The notes under the pieces were generated by a model. That model made no database searches and was not told the origin of the DNA. It saw only the letters and a program-made list of their open reading frames with translations. From Panorpa germanica (Eukaryota > Arthropoda > Insecta > Mecoptera > Panorpidae), in contig OY783208.1 in NCBI GenBank assembly GCA_963678705.1, positions 16,427,782-16,491,781 of the forward strand: DNA of 64,000 bases. The letters are read 5' to 3'. Shown here one piece after another: positions 11,601 to 23,412 of this stretch. Positions within the stretch are counted from its first letter, which is position 1; each line of letters begins with the position of its first letter. The translations under genes and the position numbers were made by a program.

Positions 11601-13198
11601 TGTAAAGTTTATTTAGACTAAACCTTTGAAATGCGAATGAATTTTGACTTACAAGAATATTAAAACAGGCTTCGTTTAATATTGAATTTAAATATAATTT
11701 AATGTCCATTTTAGTTAAATGTAAATTCTAATCAAAAGGTTGTCATTCCATTAATAATACACTTACAGAACATTGATAAAAATTTAGTATTTCTATCCAT
11801 GTTGTTAATTTGTCTCGTTCTAACAAAAATACAATTTTGTTTTAAGGATTGTGTTAATATTCCTTGTGAAAACAATAATGATGAAATACTCCATGTTTAA
11901 CACAGCCCAAATTCAAGTAATATCTGTAAATATTTACAATTACCCAATTATGACATGAATAAAATCATTCTATTCTCTTAGTATTCTCTGCTTTGTCCTT
12001 TCAATCTGAAAAAGAAATTATATTTAAAAGAAATATAAGGTTGAATGAATATTGTACATATTAGTCTACCATATATTTAATATAGGTCTGCAAGAGTAGT
12101 AAAATATATAAATATCAATGCTTGTATACAATATTCTTTTCCTAATTAGTAAATTCATTATAATTAACTTACCTATAACCTCTATTGTTTGAAACTTGTA
12201 AAAGAAGGAACTAGTTCATTTTCGTATATTGTATGATCCTTGTTCTATACTCCAAACACATCCAAACAAATAGCTACTTAATAGTTATTACATCACTTTT
12301 TAATAATAAATAGACAATACAGATTATGGCTAAAGTTTATCAACAAATAATTTTTGACAGGTGCTAACTATTATCTCTGGTCTAACATTACTTATCAAGT
12401 TTTTCTTAACTTGTCAAGATTCAAACCAATAATAAATTTATGTGATAGGTTAGAATATATAATAAATGAATTTATAATGTTTTTATTATCTGCCTTAAGA
12501 ATGTTTATGTTAAAATAGTTGTGTTTCAAACTGTGCAATATATTATTAAGGTTGGCATCCAGGACCACAGAGGTCAAAATACTTTGAAATAACTCGCTAT
12601 ATTTTAGGAGATGTTAACAATTAAAATAGTTTTTTTTTACTTTAATTATTAAAGGGATCCATCGTTATAGAAATTTTGTCATGTCCGCTATAAAGAGATA
12701 TAATACTTAACACATATATTTTATACATATAACAAATAACTGATCTATTCCTTAATAGTGGGACATGTTACATCATAAATATAGCCGACATCCGTAGGAC
12801 TGAAACTTCAATTTAAATTTTTAATTTCTATATCTCCGTCAACATTTAGATATTTAATAAAATAAATACGCTATTATTTCTTTATTATCTATTATATTAT
12901 ACCTAAAATATAAGTAAAATTAATACCGATAGTTAATGAATGATAAGTAATATAGGTAATAATGATAAGTTACATGACATTTTAAAATGGAAATTCCATT
13001 AAGGGGAAACAGTACTTCCTTAGCACAACAGTTGAATGTAGATGGCTGCTTAATATTTAAATATATTTACAAAATCGTACTGTCAAACCTTTATTTAAAA
13101 ATGGATTATAACATTTTACATCTATTATCTAACGATTCACAAATTTTAAATTCAACTTTGATTATCATATTATAAGTTTTATGTTGTTTTCGGTGTAA
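8613..13198. other. AT-rich non-coding DNA
   Basis: No coding sequence I can support. A TA microsatellite lies at about 8622-8655, just upstream of the Helitron start codon. Short open frames (for example 8895-9086 and 12395-12577) have no recognisable motif. The stretch could be intron of the fibrinogen-related gene or intergenic. Confidence 0.6.
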
Positions 13199-14195
13199 AA
13201 CAGTGCATGTTGAAAAAAATACGTTTTTCAAAAATATAAAATATGTTCAATTTTTTAAATTTATGCGTTATTTGACCAATTTTTTGTGTTTGGTTTCAAA
13301 ATTTGGACATTCTTAAAATTAATCTATATACAAAAATTCAGCTTTTTATCACATTTTAACCTTCATCAAAAACCACCTCTTGCCGTCAAATGCTCCATTA
13401 TTACGCAATCCAAAATTTGAGCTTTCTCCAAAGTTTCTTACCGAGTGCACCAATTTTCTCAGCGCTTCCTATATAACATTTTTAATTTCTAAATATTTGA
13501 ATATGTTTGCATTCAAATGCGTAATACACATGCACAATTTCAACTTTATATCTTATGCATCCTAAGATTTTCCCTGAATTTCCGGGAAACAGTGGCGTAG
13601 CTACCGCCGTATCAACCTTATCAATAATATGGGGCCCCGGGCTACAAGTGCCCCAAATGTGCATTTTTGTTTATCTTGTGAAAAATCTTTACCCATCATT
13701 AGGGCCCCCAAACAAATTTGGCACTGCCGGGAAATCCAAAATAAATATTTCTTTACGGGTTATCACTTTTATTTTTTAAGTAGCTAACTTGTCTGCAATG
13801 CTATTAAAGTTGTTGTGTAAGAAAACACGGTTTGACAGAACAATTTTGTAAATACCAATTTTGTAATATTATATATAAATATGTAAAATTAAATCCATGT
13901 TCCTGTGGGGTGCTTAATTAAAGGAGATGTAGTACAGAATTTTTTTTTTGTGTTAGTATATCTAATATTACCTTTTATCTTTGTATCCATATATTCGGTT
14001 TATTACTCTGCCCCACTACCCCGCTAAGAAAAATATTCTTTAATTTATTTTCGTTAGTAATATTTTAATGTAAACCTGCAAACAAAATTTTAGCTTTGTA
14101 TTTACATTTTAGCATTAGAGCCCCTCACATATCTCCGCTACTGAATTAAATTTGACAAATTTTAGTTACGGGAATCTATTTTGTTTGTATTCAAA

Positions 14196-14264
<69 letters not shown>

Positions 14265-15890
14265 TTATAGCCCTTCATCCCTATATATTTATTATTTCAT
14301 GTTTTACGCCCGCCGCCACTGGAAATTTAAAATTTTGTCTAATTTTCCTTTAATTACCATCTATATAGGGCCCACGTTCCAAATTTCAACGTTCTAGGTC
14401 TGTTACGACATTGCAACCAAAAATTCACGCCACTACTGAATTCAAATTTTGATATTCCAATTATTAGCAAACATGCACAATTAGTGCCTTAATACATACC
14501 CTTAGTTTTAATATTATTTTTCCAATATTAAATTTTAATATAAATTAAATTTTTTTACTGTCTGAACTCCCGCCGCCACTGGAAATTTAGGGCCGTGTTA
14601 TTTTTTTTCATTAATTACTGTCCACAAGGAGCCTACATATTAAATTTGAACGTCCTTACTCTATTCCAACATTGCTCCCAGAAATTCGCGCCTCTACTGA
14701 ACTTAAGTTTCTAGTCTCCAAGTATTGGCAAATGTGCACATTTATGATCTCAATACACATACCAAATTTCAGTTTTCTATCTTTTCTAGTTCGTCAGATA
14801 TTTACAAAAGTATTTTTTCGAATTTTCCAGTTTTGTTCATTTTAGCATTAGAGCCTCTCACATATCTCCGCTACTGAATTAAAGTCCAAATATGTACCTC
14901 TTTATCGTTCTTATCATCAGTTTATTACCTCTGCCCTAATGTTACACTAAAGAAAATGTAGTTTCTTTATATTTTTATTGTTATTGTCAATCTATATCTG
15001 CATACTAAATTTCAGCTTTGTATTTAAATTTTAGCATTAGTACCCCCCACATACCACCGCTACTGAACAAGTTTGTCAAATTTAAGCATGAGGATCTATT
15101 TTATTTGTATCTAAGAATATATATTCTAAACTATAGCCTTTGATCTCCATATATTTCAAATATCTGGTTTTTGGCCCCCAGCGCCCGCCGCCTCTGGAAA
15201 GTTGCAAATTTCTATAGTGTGTCTTTAATGACACTCTATATATGGCCCCCGTTCCAAATTTTAACGTTCTAGCTCTGTTGCGACATTGCCCCCAAAAATT
15301 CACGCCGCTACTGAATTAAAATTTTGGTAATCTAATTATTGGCAAACATGCGCAATTAGTGTCTCCATACATACCCTAAGTTATAAAACTACATTTTCAA
15401 TATTTCTGGCTTTTACTGTCTCAACTTCCGCCGCCACTGGAAATTTGGGGCTGTTTATTTTTTTTCATTAATTACTGTCTACAGCGAGCCTACATATTAA
15501 ATTTGAACGTCCTAACTCTATTCTAACATTGCCCCCAGAAATTCGCGCCGCTACTGAACTTAAATTTCAAATTTCCAACTATGGGAAAATGTGCACAATT
15601 ATGATCTCAATACACATACCAAATTTCAGTTTTCTATCTTTTCTAGTTCGTCAGATATTAGCAAAAGTATTTTTTCGAATTTTCCAGTTTTTCCAGTATA
15701 AGTTTTTCCACGGAAATTCAGGGGAAAATTCAGGGACGTAGAAAGTCTTAGAAATTCGTCCTTTACATCGTACCAAAATTTGAAGAACTTTGTAGGCGCC
15801 GTTTAGAAGATACCATATACGATTTTGTTACCGGATATATAAATATATATCCATATATCCATATATATATATATATATAAATATCTATGA
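13199..15890 (-). repeat. Complex repeat block related to the Helitron-like family at 35.8-37.7 kb
   Basis: The left part (13199-13760) shares phrases with 36240-36660, 37130-37500 and 48960-49250, such as TTTATGCGTTATTTGACCAA and CTTTCTCCAAAGTTTCTTACCG. The right part contains a direct duplication with a period of about 875 bp. CGCCCGCCGCCACTGG at 14307 recurs near 15182, and CGCCGCCACTGGAAATTT and CCGCTACTGAACTTAA recur in the same order. TTTTAGCATTAGAGCC recurs near 14110 and 14840, with a diverged copy near 15030. The end near 15690 has the GGAAATTCAGGG...GGGACG phrase also seen at 35940 and 36690. It is non-coding, and the block cuts off gypsy A on its left. Confidence 0.65.
14199..14260. 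repeat. (AT)n microsatellite
   Basis: About 31 uninterrupted AT dinucleotides inside the complex repeat block. Confidence 0.98.
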
Positions 15891-15894
15891 GTTC

Positions 15895-18483
15895 TTATGG
15901 GTTTTCCATGTTAAATTGGAACATTACGAACATTATAATAGTAAGATGTTTTAATGTTCCGTGGTTTGAAAATACAGTTTCAATTTCATCTTTGGTTCGT
16001 TTGGAAAGTCCTTGCCCTATGGCTGGCATTCTGATGGTGTATACCATTGGTTCTTTTTCAAAGAGAGTTAGGAATGATTTTAGTGTCTCTAAACAATTTT
16101 CTTTATTACATACTATATTAATAGTTTTGCCGAATGTTTTTCCTTCGGTTATGGTGTAGAGACCTTTTTTCAGGTTCTTTATACGTTTTTCTTTATTTAG
16201 TATAAATTCATAATATGGTGTGTCCAAAGCTATTAGTTTGGCGAATCCTTGGTAGTGTGAGGGTTCGTTGTCTTTTAACGTGTAACGATCATGTACTAGG
16301 TGTAGAATGAAATCGGTTTTTTCTTTCGAAGGAAGTTTTCCGTTTTCTATCTGAAGTACTGATTTTACTTTGAGTGGAGTTGTCATTAGGTTGTCTAAAT
16401 GATTAGTTCTAGTGACGTATGTTTTAAGGTGTTTAATCGTAGCTATATTCTTATCTGATACTTCTAAGACTTCATATGGTCCTGTGTTTTTTGGTTTACT
16501 TTTGGTTTGATTTTTAATTTTCTTATTTAAATACACTATATCAGTAGGTTTCACTTTTGGTTTAGGAATGTCTTTATTTATACGATTTATAGTTTGTTCT
16601 TTCTTCTGTTGTATTTGGTTTTTAACTTGTTCATATATTTTCGTAGTTCGGTCTCGATGGTTCTGCATGTAAAGATCCATAAGTGTCATATCTTGGTTTA
16701 ATAGTAAAGGTGATTTAGTACATAGATGTCCGTTTATTAGTTCCCGAGGTTTGTACTGGGTGGTGGAATGAGGTGTCTCATTGTATCCTATAAGGGTGTA
16801 CTTCATAAGTAGTCTTGGGGGAAGATCGTGTTCTGTTTTCACGATTCTGTACATTTCAAGTAAAGTAGAATGTAGTCTTTCTACAGGGGCGTTACTTTCG
16901 TGACGATAGGGTGTAGTTATATGCATTTCTATTTTGTGTAGATTTAGTAATTCTTTAATGATGTTATTATTAAATTCTGCACCGCCATCCATGGTTATTT
17001 GTTTGGGTATGCCATGGTGGGTGAAATAGGTCAATAGTTTTTCTGTTACTTCTATTGCTGTTCTAGCTATGATGTCATATGCCTGTGCGTATTTGGAAAA
17101 TGAATCTATTATAGTTAGAAATTTCTGTCCGTCTACTTCGAAAGTATCAATGTATATTTTTTCGAATGGTTTTTCCGGTGTTTCCGTGATGTTGAGTGGT
17201 GCTTGTATCGGATGTCGATTGTATTTTTGTTGTTTATAAGTGAGACAATTGTTAATATAATTCTCTACTTGCTTTTTCATACCGCTCCAGGTGTATCGTT
17301 CTTGAATCATTTTTCGTGTGGTGTCAATGCCTCTATGGTGGGTCTTCCCTTCGTGTATTTGTAGTATAATATAGAGTTGGTCTTCTAATTCAGTTATAAT
17401 ATCAACTCGGTTTAAGCATCTTATTATCTTATAACGAATAAATGTTTCAATTTTCAATTTGTTATAAATTTCGTATATTTCATTTTCACAGAAAAGGTAG
17501 TATGTTATATCTGGGTTAAGTTTTTCTAACGTGAGAATAAATAGTTCTTGATGTTTATGGTCTTGATGTATTTCAAGATGTATTTGTTGCTTGTTGTCTA
17601 TTTTTCGTATTTTGCTTGTTGTTTTTCCGAGAGTTTGAGTAATAATTATTTGGTTTTTCTTGGTTTCCAAAGGATCAGTTGTTATGGGTATTCCGGTGTT
17701 AGAATCTTCTTGCGAGTGTATGGTATCTGTATCGCTTATTTCGATTATTTCTGATTCCTTATTGACTTCTATAGGGTCATTGGGGATCGGTGTTGGTACT
17801 GGTGTATTTAGTATATCCTTTGGTTCATTTTTATTCACAGTTGTTATAGGGGTTTCTGTACGTAGAGTTGTGGGTGTAGGGGTGTTGGTATTTTCCTTAA
17901 GTACATCATCTATTTCTGCGATGAGTTCTTCCCATCTAGTATCAAAGTCAGGATATTTAATAATGCTCACATTATCGTTGTCTAATGCATTTAATTTGAT
18001 ACGGCTTAATGCATCTGCGTTGGTGTTTTCTAATCCTTTTTTATACTCTATTTTGTAGTCATAATCAGACAATTTGATTTTCCATCTGATTAGTTTCATG
18101 TTTGGTTCTTTGAGCGAATCAAGCCACACCAAAGGTTTATGGTCTGTGATCAGGGTAAATTTTCTTCCATATAGATATGGTCTGAAATATTTAGTTGCCC
18201 ATACTAAAGCTAATAGTTCTTTTTCTATAGCTGAGTAATTCTGTTCTGATTCGTTTAGAGTTCTGGATGCGTACGCTATTGGTTTATCAGAGCCGGTATT
18301 ACCTTGTGATAATATACCGCCTATTGCATAGTTGGATGCATCAGTTGTAAGTTTGAATTCTTTGCAGAAATCAGGGTATTGTAACAGGGGTGCATTGCTC
18401 AAGATATTTTTCATTAGTTCAAAAGATTTGACAAATTCTTCCGTGTGTGTGATTGTTGTACCTTTCTTTAAATATTTTGTCAT
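15895..18483 (-). pseudogene. Gypsy A Pol: RNase H, integrase and C-terminal macrodomain-like extension
   Basis: This is an 862-codon open frame. RNase H is at residues about 25-150 (LTTDASNYAIG, EKELLALVWA, TDHKPLVWL). The integrase zinc region follows (GKTHHRGID, then NCLTYK). The second Cys of the usual CxxC is Tyr, so zinc binding is probably damaged. The integrase core has YIDTF, MDGGAEF and PVERLHS, giving the D, D and E. After the GPYEV chromobarrel-like segment comes about 140 residues not usual for gypsy integrases. These resemble a macrodomain (LYTITEG, MPAIGQGL, EIETVF). The frame begins abruptly, because part of the RT-RNase H connection is missing compared with gypsy B. Confidence 0.85.
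15898..16323 (-). other. Macrodomain-like C-terminal segment of gypsy A Pol
   Basis: Residues about 721-862 of the frame. The order is a beta-rich start (DFILHLVHDRYTL), GFAKLI, a strand LYTITEG, a helix with CLETLKSFLTLF, then VYTIRMPAIGQGL, EIETVFSNH and a final strand LTIIMF. This matches the layout of TARG1/ALC1-type macrodomains, which have a YYLITK strand, an MPRIGCGLD loop and a closing strand. The Asp after GL in that loop is not present (GQGLSK), so if it is a macrodomain it may bind but not hydrolyse ADP-ribose. The gypsy B Pol lacks this segment. This is an inference from pattern only. Confidence 0.45.
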
Positions 18484-19046
18484 AGGTTTGGTCCTACGAC
18501 GAGTCCTAAAAATGATTTTATTTCTGTCACGGTTTTTGGTATAGGAAATGTTTTGATTGCATGTACCTTGTTAGGGTTTGGTTTAACGCCTTCTGGTGTA
18601 ACGACGTGTCCCAGAAATTCCGTTTCTTTCTTGAGAAATTCGGATTTATCTATTTTAATTAAGATTCGCTTTTCTGAGCCTATCAAGTACATTTCTTAGT
18701 TTCTCCATGTGTTCTTGTAAGGAGGTGGAATATATAAGTATATCGTCGAGATATACAAGACATGTGTTTGGTACTAGATCTCTTAGTACATCGTCCATGA
18801 CTCTTTGAAAAGTGGCTGGTGCGTTTTTGAGTCCAAACGGCATTCTAGTAAACTCATAGTGACCGTTCTCGACGTTGAATGCTGTTTTCTTTATGTCTTG
18901 TTCATCTACCTCGATCTGGTGGAATCCTGAGTCTAAGTCAAGGGTAGTGAAGTATTGACTTCTACCTAACTTGTCTAAGATTCCAGAGATGTTCGGGATA
19001 GGGTATCTATCATCCACTGTTTTATTATTCAGGTTTCTATAATCGA
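18480..19046 (-). pseudogene. Gypsy A Pol: reverse transcriptase, second part
   Basis: From the Helitron junction at 19046 the frame reads straight into the RT palm: [34 protein letters not shown] and the active site YLDDILIY. A frameshift near 18660-18690 moves the frame. The thumb then continues as [20 protein letters not shown] up to IKSFLGL, after which about 20 residues of the connection are missing near 18480 and RNase H resumes in another frame. The start of RT lies beyond the Helitron, at 29371 and above. Confidence 0.9.
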
Positions 19047-19172
19047 CTAGCAAACCCGGCGAACTCCGTTTCGCCATCAGATGGCTTCGTTTTATGTAAC
19101 ATTTCGTTTAGTGATTAAAACATGAAGAAAAATTTTTTTTTTGTTTTATATTTGAAAAGGAAAAATTTTATT

Positions 19173-20835
19173 TCATTCCACAACAGTAATGAATTCATTT
19201 CGATTAGTGTTATTTAGTTGAACTTCTCTAAATAAATGAAAGTGAGGTTCCAACTTACGTTCAATTTCCGTCCACTTCGGATTGCATGTGAACGTAATAA
19301 ATAAATCCGGAGTTCCATAATTTCGCACGTACGTCATAGCGTCTTGAGCGTATTCGTGCATGTGTCGTAAGCTTCCGATATAAGATGATAGGAGAATCGT
19401 CAGACGTCCAATATTCTGAACATCACCATCTAAATGAATAGCATCACGCAAGTGCATATAGTCCTCAGATCGTAGCTTTGTCTGATTGAATCGGATGAAC
19501 GCTAAACGTTCGGTTTCGACTTTGACATACATGTCGACAGCGAATTGCTGGAATAGCCGACGGCACTTCAGAATGACATTCTCCTCATGTGTACGAATCA
19601 TCATACGATACGCATAGTAATTCATTGCGCTTAGATTTTTATTTAGATTAAATGAATTGTTAATGGAAACCAATAATAGCAATAATAGCAATAATTAGTG
19701 TGTGAATATTGTACCTGTAATTGGATCGACCATCTTCAACGTAATGTCGTATCCGTCTTGCCCTTGCCAATAAATGATTGGATTTTGTAACGCATCGTAC
19801 AAACAATGTGTCTCGTTTACACGATGCATGATATTGCTTCTTCGCTGAACGACAATGTCTCGCGATTTAGTTGGATCGCCAACAATAATTGCAGCAACAT
19901 CATTAACGGTGGGTGCATTGAATCTTCGCACATGTTCAGCCGTTGGGGTACAATCCGCTCTTATGACAAATTTGTGCGTATCCGATGGCATTCGTTCCAA
20001 TGCTGTTTTGAACATATTACTCACAGCATTATTAGCGTGAAAAAATGCTTGCAACTGTTCAATAATTCGTCTCTTTAACTGTTGTGTTCCCTGTATTTTG
20101 CACCGCACATTCAGCAGATCCACCATCGACGAAATGAAATATATTTGCAGAAATTGATGCGGTTCATCTGGTGTTGGCACCATTGAACCATGCAAGTGAT
20201 ATATTTGTCCTTGTATCTGTAATTGCAAACAATCATTTGTTGAAGAATACGGTGTAACTTCTGATCGTGTGATGGTGTAGTGTGTGGTGTATATGTAGTT
20301 GTTATGTGTTGCAATTCATTGTGTTGGTGTGAAAGATTGGTTATGTGTGTTGTATCTTTTACCTTGCAAGTCAGCATGAAGCCGCCTTCTCGAATGATAT
20401 TAGCTCCAAAAGAAGTCATGCGAAAGCAGTTATTGTATTCAAGGATGTGTTGAAGAAAATGGGTGGATCACTTCCATCGAACAATGGTTTCAGTGGCTGT
20501 GGTGGTCTAAGTAATGGATCCAGTTTGACTTTTCCACTTGCGCAGCACAATCCAGCCGTTTCTCTTTTGATCTTTAACGCAATGCAATATCTGCATATAG
20601 TCGTCGTTGGTAAAATATCTAAATTTTCATCATCACTGTAGTTCGCAGTGGGATCATATTGGAATGCCAAGCGATTGTATGATGCCAATGATCTTCGTGT
20701 GCTCAAGCGTTGTCTCAATCGGGCATTTTCTCTTATTATATTTTGTCTTTCTTCGCTTAAGTACTGTGTATAAATTTGTTGCTGGCTTGCATGTCTTGTG
20801 CGGCGGCCGATGTTCGCACGTCGTCCTCTAGGCAT
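19173..20835 (-). pseudogene. Helitron 1 replicase remnant (Helitron_like_N only)
   Basis: ATG at 20835 gives MPRGRRANIGRRTRH, then the CRYC/CCASGKVKLDPLL motif. A 7-bp deletion relative to the copy at 52531, near 20469, shifts the frame. The middle part is read at 20228-19695 (IQGQIYHLHGSMVPTPDEPH to DGYDITLKMVDPITG). The last part is read at 19691-19173 (SAMNYYAYRMM, LRSEDYMHLRDA, FITFTCNPKWTEI). The protein then stops at VVE. Rep HUH and helicase domains are absent, so the element depends on another Helitron. An intron between the first two parts is inferred from the intact copy. Confidence 0.88.
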
Positions 20836-21204
20836 TTTGGACTATGGACAGAGTGGTGAATGTAACCTGAAATGCACGATCCACATAATTTACACAGTTC
20901 AACTTACCACCTTAAAGACAAATGCCTGCTGTTGAAATTGAATAAAAATTTGCACAATACACGTGATTGATTTGATGGTTTCCAATTGAAATGTTAGGAA
21001 ACGAATAACTTATTTTTTTAACTTTTTTTTTACAATTTCACAGTGAACACAATACCGTTTTGTCACATGAAATTAACTGAGCAGAGAACAATGAGTAGCT
21101 GTCAAACAATGTATCACGCACCGGCGCCATCAACTTAAAATATTGGTTTGTATCTATGCTATGTATCAGAGATGGCGCTGTATGTGAAAAAAGATTTTGC
21201 CGCT

Positions 21205-21723
21205 AGTTAAGTTTTGGGAGCGATACTTAACACAAAAAAAATACTTAATTTATTTTGAATACAAATTATTTATTAGATTTTAACAATAATACAATGGTTA
21301 AATAGTTTGTTGTAACAGAGTAGCCGAGTTCTGTTGTCAGAGTTCTAATAAGACTCATCCCCTCTTCTTTAGTTCATACCGTTTATATACTGTTTTCTTA
21401 TTTATGTTCCAAGGTGACATCTATTACTTTTATACGTATGTATTCAAAGGTGACATCTAATAGTTGATGACTATTAGTTGTTGTCGTGTGTTTTTCACAG
21501 GAAGTATATTTCGTGAATAATATTTATATTTTAAATAGTAACAGTTTACTTTATCTTTCAAAGGTGACATCTAATAGTTGATGACTATTAGTTGCTGTCG
21601 TGTGTTTTAAAATATAAATATATTTCGTGAATAATATTTATATTTTAAATAGTAACAGTTTACTTTATCTATTGTGTAATATGATGCAATAATGATGATG
21701 TAGTAATTAGGGTATAGTTAACT
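21205..21723 (-). repeat. Gypsy B 3' LTR
   Basis: 519 bp. It contains two tandem copies, about 114 bp apart, of a segment starting CAAAGGTGACATC (21445 and 21559). Each copy carries the palindrome CTAATAGT-TGATG-ACTATTAG. The polypurine tract lies at 21724-21740 on the other strand (complement of CCTCCTAACCTAGATAG). Confidence 0.95.
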
Positions 21724-21756
21724 CCTCCTAACCTAGATAGAAAATTATCTTTGGAG

Positions 21757-23412
21757 TTAATTTTCTTCCAATTGTATTACCTCTGTTTTATTGATTTCTT
21801 TCAATATTTGATTTTTCTTTTTCTTTAAATATAGCTTATATACTAGTATACATATAATTATAATAATGATTAAAATTATTACAATAGTATTAGTATTGGT
21901 ATGTATTTTATGTTTTATATCTATATTGGTTAGTATGGGTAATTTATTATATTGATTAGATATAGATTTAAAGCCGTCAAGGTTTACGTGCTTTAAATTT
22001 AAATGTTGTATTGGAAGTTTTTGAGTAGTGTTAAAATTGTATTTTAACATTGCAGTTTTTACCTTAATTGTTGTTTTTAAATTATTTATTTGTGGAATTA
22101 ATTCAAAATGTTCATTAAATAATTGACATTTATTGGGCAAAGTTATTAAGTAACTTCCTTCTAGTACAAAGATTGATGATGTATCTTGACTTTTTAAGGT
22201 AGTTTTAATCTGTTTGGGGCTAGATAATATCCATGAGTTTTCATTGATGGCTTGAATAGCTTCAGTGTAGTTTACGAAGGTATGTACATCACATGTAGGG
22301 TTTTCCAGTTGTCTTACAAGCTGTACTTCACAGGGTGTGTGGTCTATCCATTTCTTTTCTTCTATGTTGCATATGAATTCCTCCGTTGTTATTTGTCGGC
22401 ATTTCTTATCGCTTTGAAGATAGTCTGTTTCTGATATTATCAAGTATCTTGCGGAAGGGATAATCAATTGGAAATGGGGTTGATTTTTATATTTTTATAG
22501 GAATTGAATAGAGGTGGAAATATAGGTATTTTTGATTGGTTATCAAAGGTATTTTAATTATCATTTTTATTTCATAATTAGTGATGTATGCATCAGCTTG
22601 GATTAATTTATCTAGTTTACTCAATTCGTCTGAATAGGGTATTACATATTTATCTGTTATTCTCCGTTGTATCAAATTAATTTTTTTTCTTAGTTCTTCT
22701 GGAGAGCAAATAGCAGGATGGAAAGTCTCAATTCTTAGGAATGTTACTGCTTCTTCTATTGTATTAAATTCGTTGATGATAGATTGTTGAAGCATTATTA
22801 TTTGTTCAAATATAGATTTTATTTCATCTTCTTTATTTACTCGATCAAACTGAGTAGCGATCTGTCGTTTTGATTCCAGTTATTGATTTATTATTTTCTC
22901 CATATGTATTTGATTTTCATTAATATTTTTTATAGCACGTTGATGTTTTTCTCCGGCTTTTTCCATTAATGATGTTAGTTGATTTATGTTCTTGTTTTGT
23001 GCATTTGTATTTAATTGCATTTGTTTTATAGCATTGTCATATCTTCTACCATCTTCGGCATCTAGGTTTCCTGATATAATTTTAATTATATTTCCTAGTG
23101 GTTCTATTGATCTTTTAATGCGATTAATAGGTGTAGTAAATATTTCATTAACAATTTGTTCTATTCGTTTAGTATTTTCATTAACAGTAGTTTGATATAT
23201 TTTATATGGTGTTTTATCAATTTTTAATGTATATTTTTGTAAAAATGTTTCTGCTTGTAGATTTATGTTTTTACTTTTTTCAATCAAAGGTGCGTAGTTT
23301 ATGACTTTTATGAGTTTCCAATATGTTTTTATGTTGGTTGCTATTCCTAGTTGTACTGGATATAGTCCGGGATTGTCAGTAATTTTCTGTATTACGTCTC
23401 CTGTTGCCCCGA
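21757..23412 (-). pseudogene. env: Gypsy B envelope-like protein (one stop, one frameshift)
   Basis: Starts at a likely splice acceptor (GGGCAACAG, about 23403) inside the pol end, as errantivirus env is made from a spliced mRNA. Visible features are a furin-type RIKR site (about 23122-23111), followed by a fusion-peptide-like region resembling baculovirus F and gypsy Env, then a helical region. The C-terminal membrane anchor (IVIILIIIIIICILVYKLY) has a short Lys-rich tail and ends at 21757. The frame is broken by TAA at 22882-22880 and by a one-base frameshift near 22490. No signal peptide is seen within the exon. As found, it cannot make a full-length glycoprotein. Confidence 0.85.

Noticed and set aside
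14152-14397. Open frame across the (AT)n tract
   Set aside because: Tyr-Ile repeats from a microsatellite; not a gene.
17660-18058. 132-codon frame antisense to gypsy A Pol
   Set aside because: Shadow of the real Pol frame; Ser/Val-rich with no motif.
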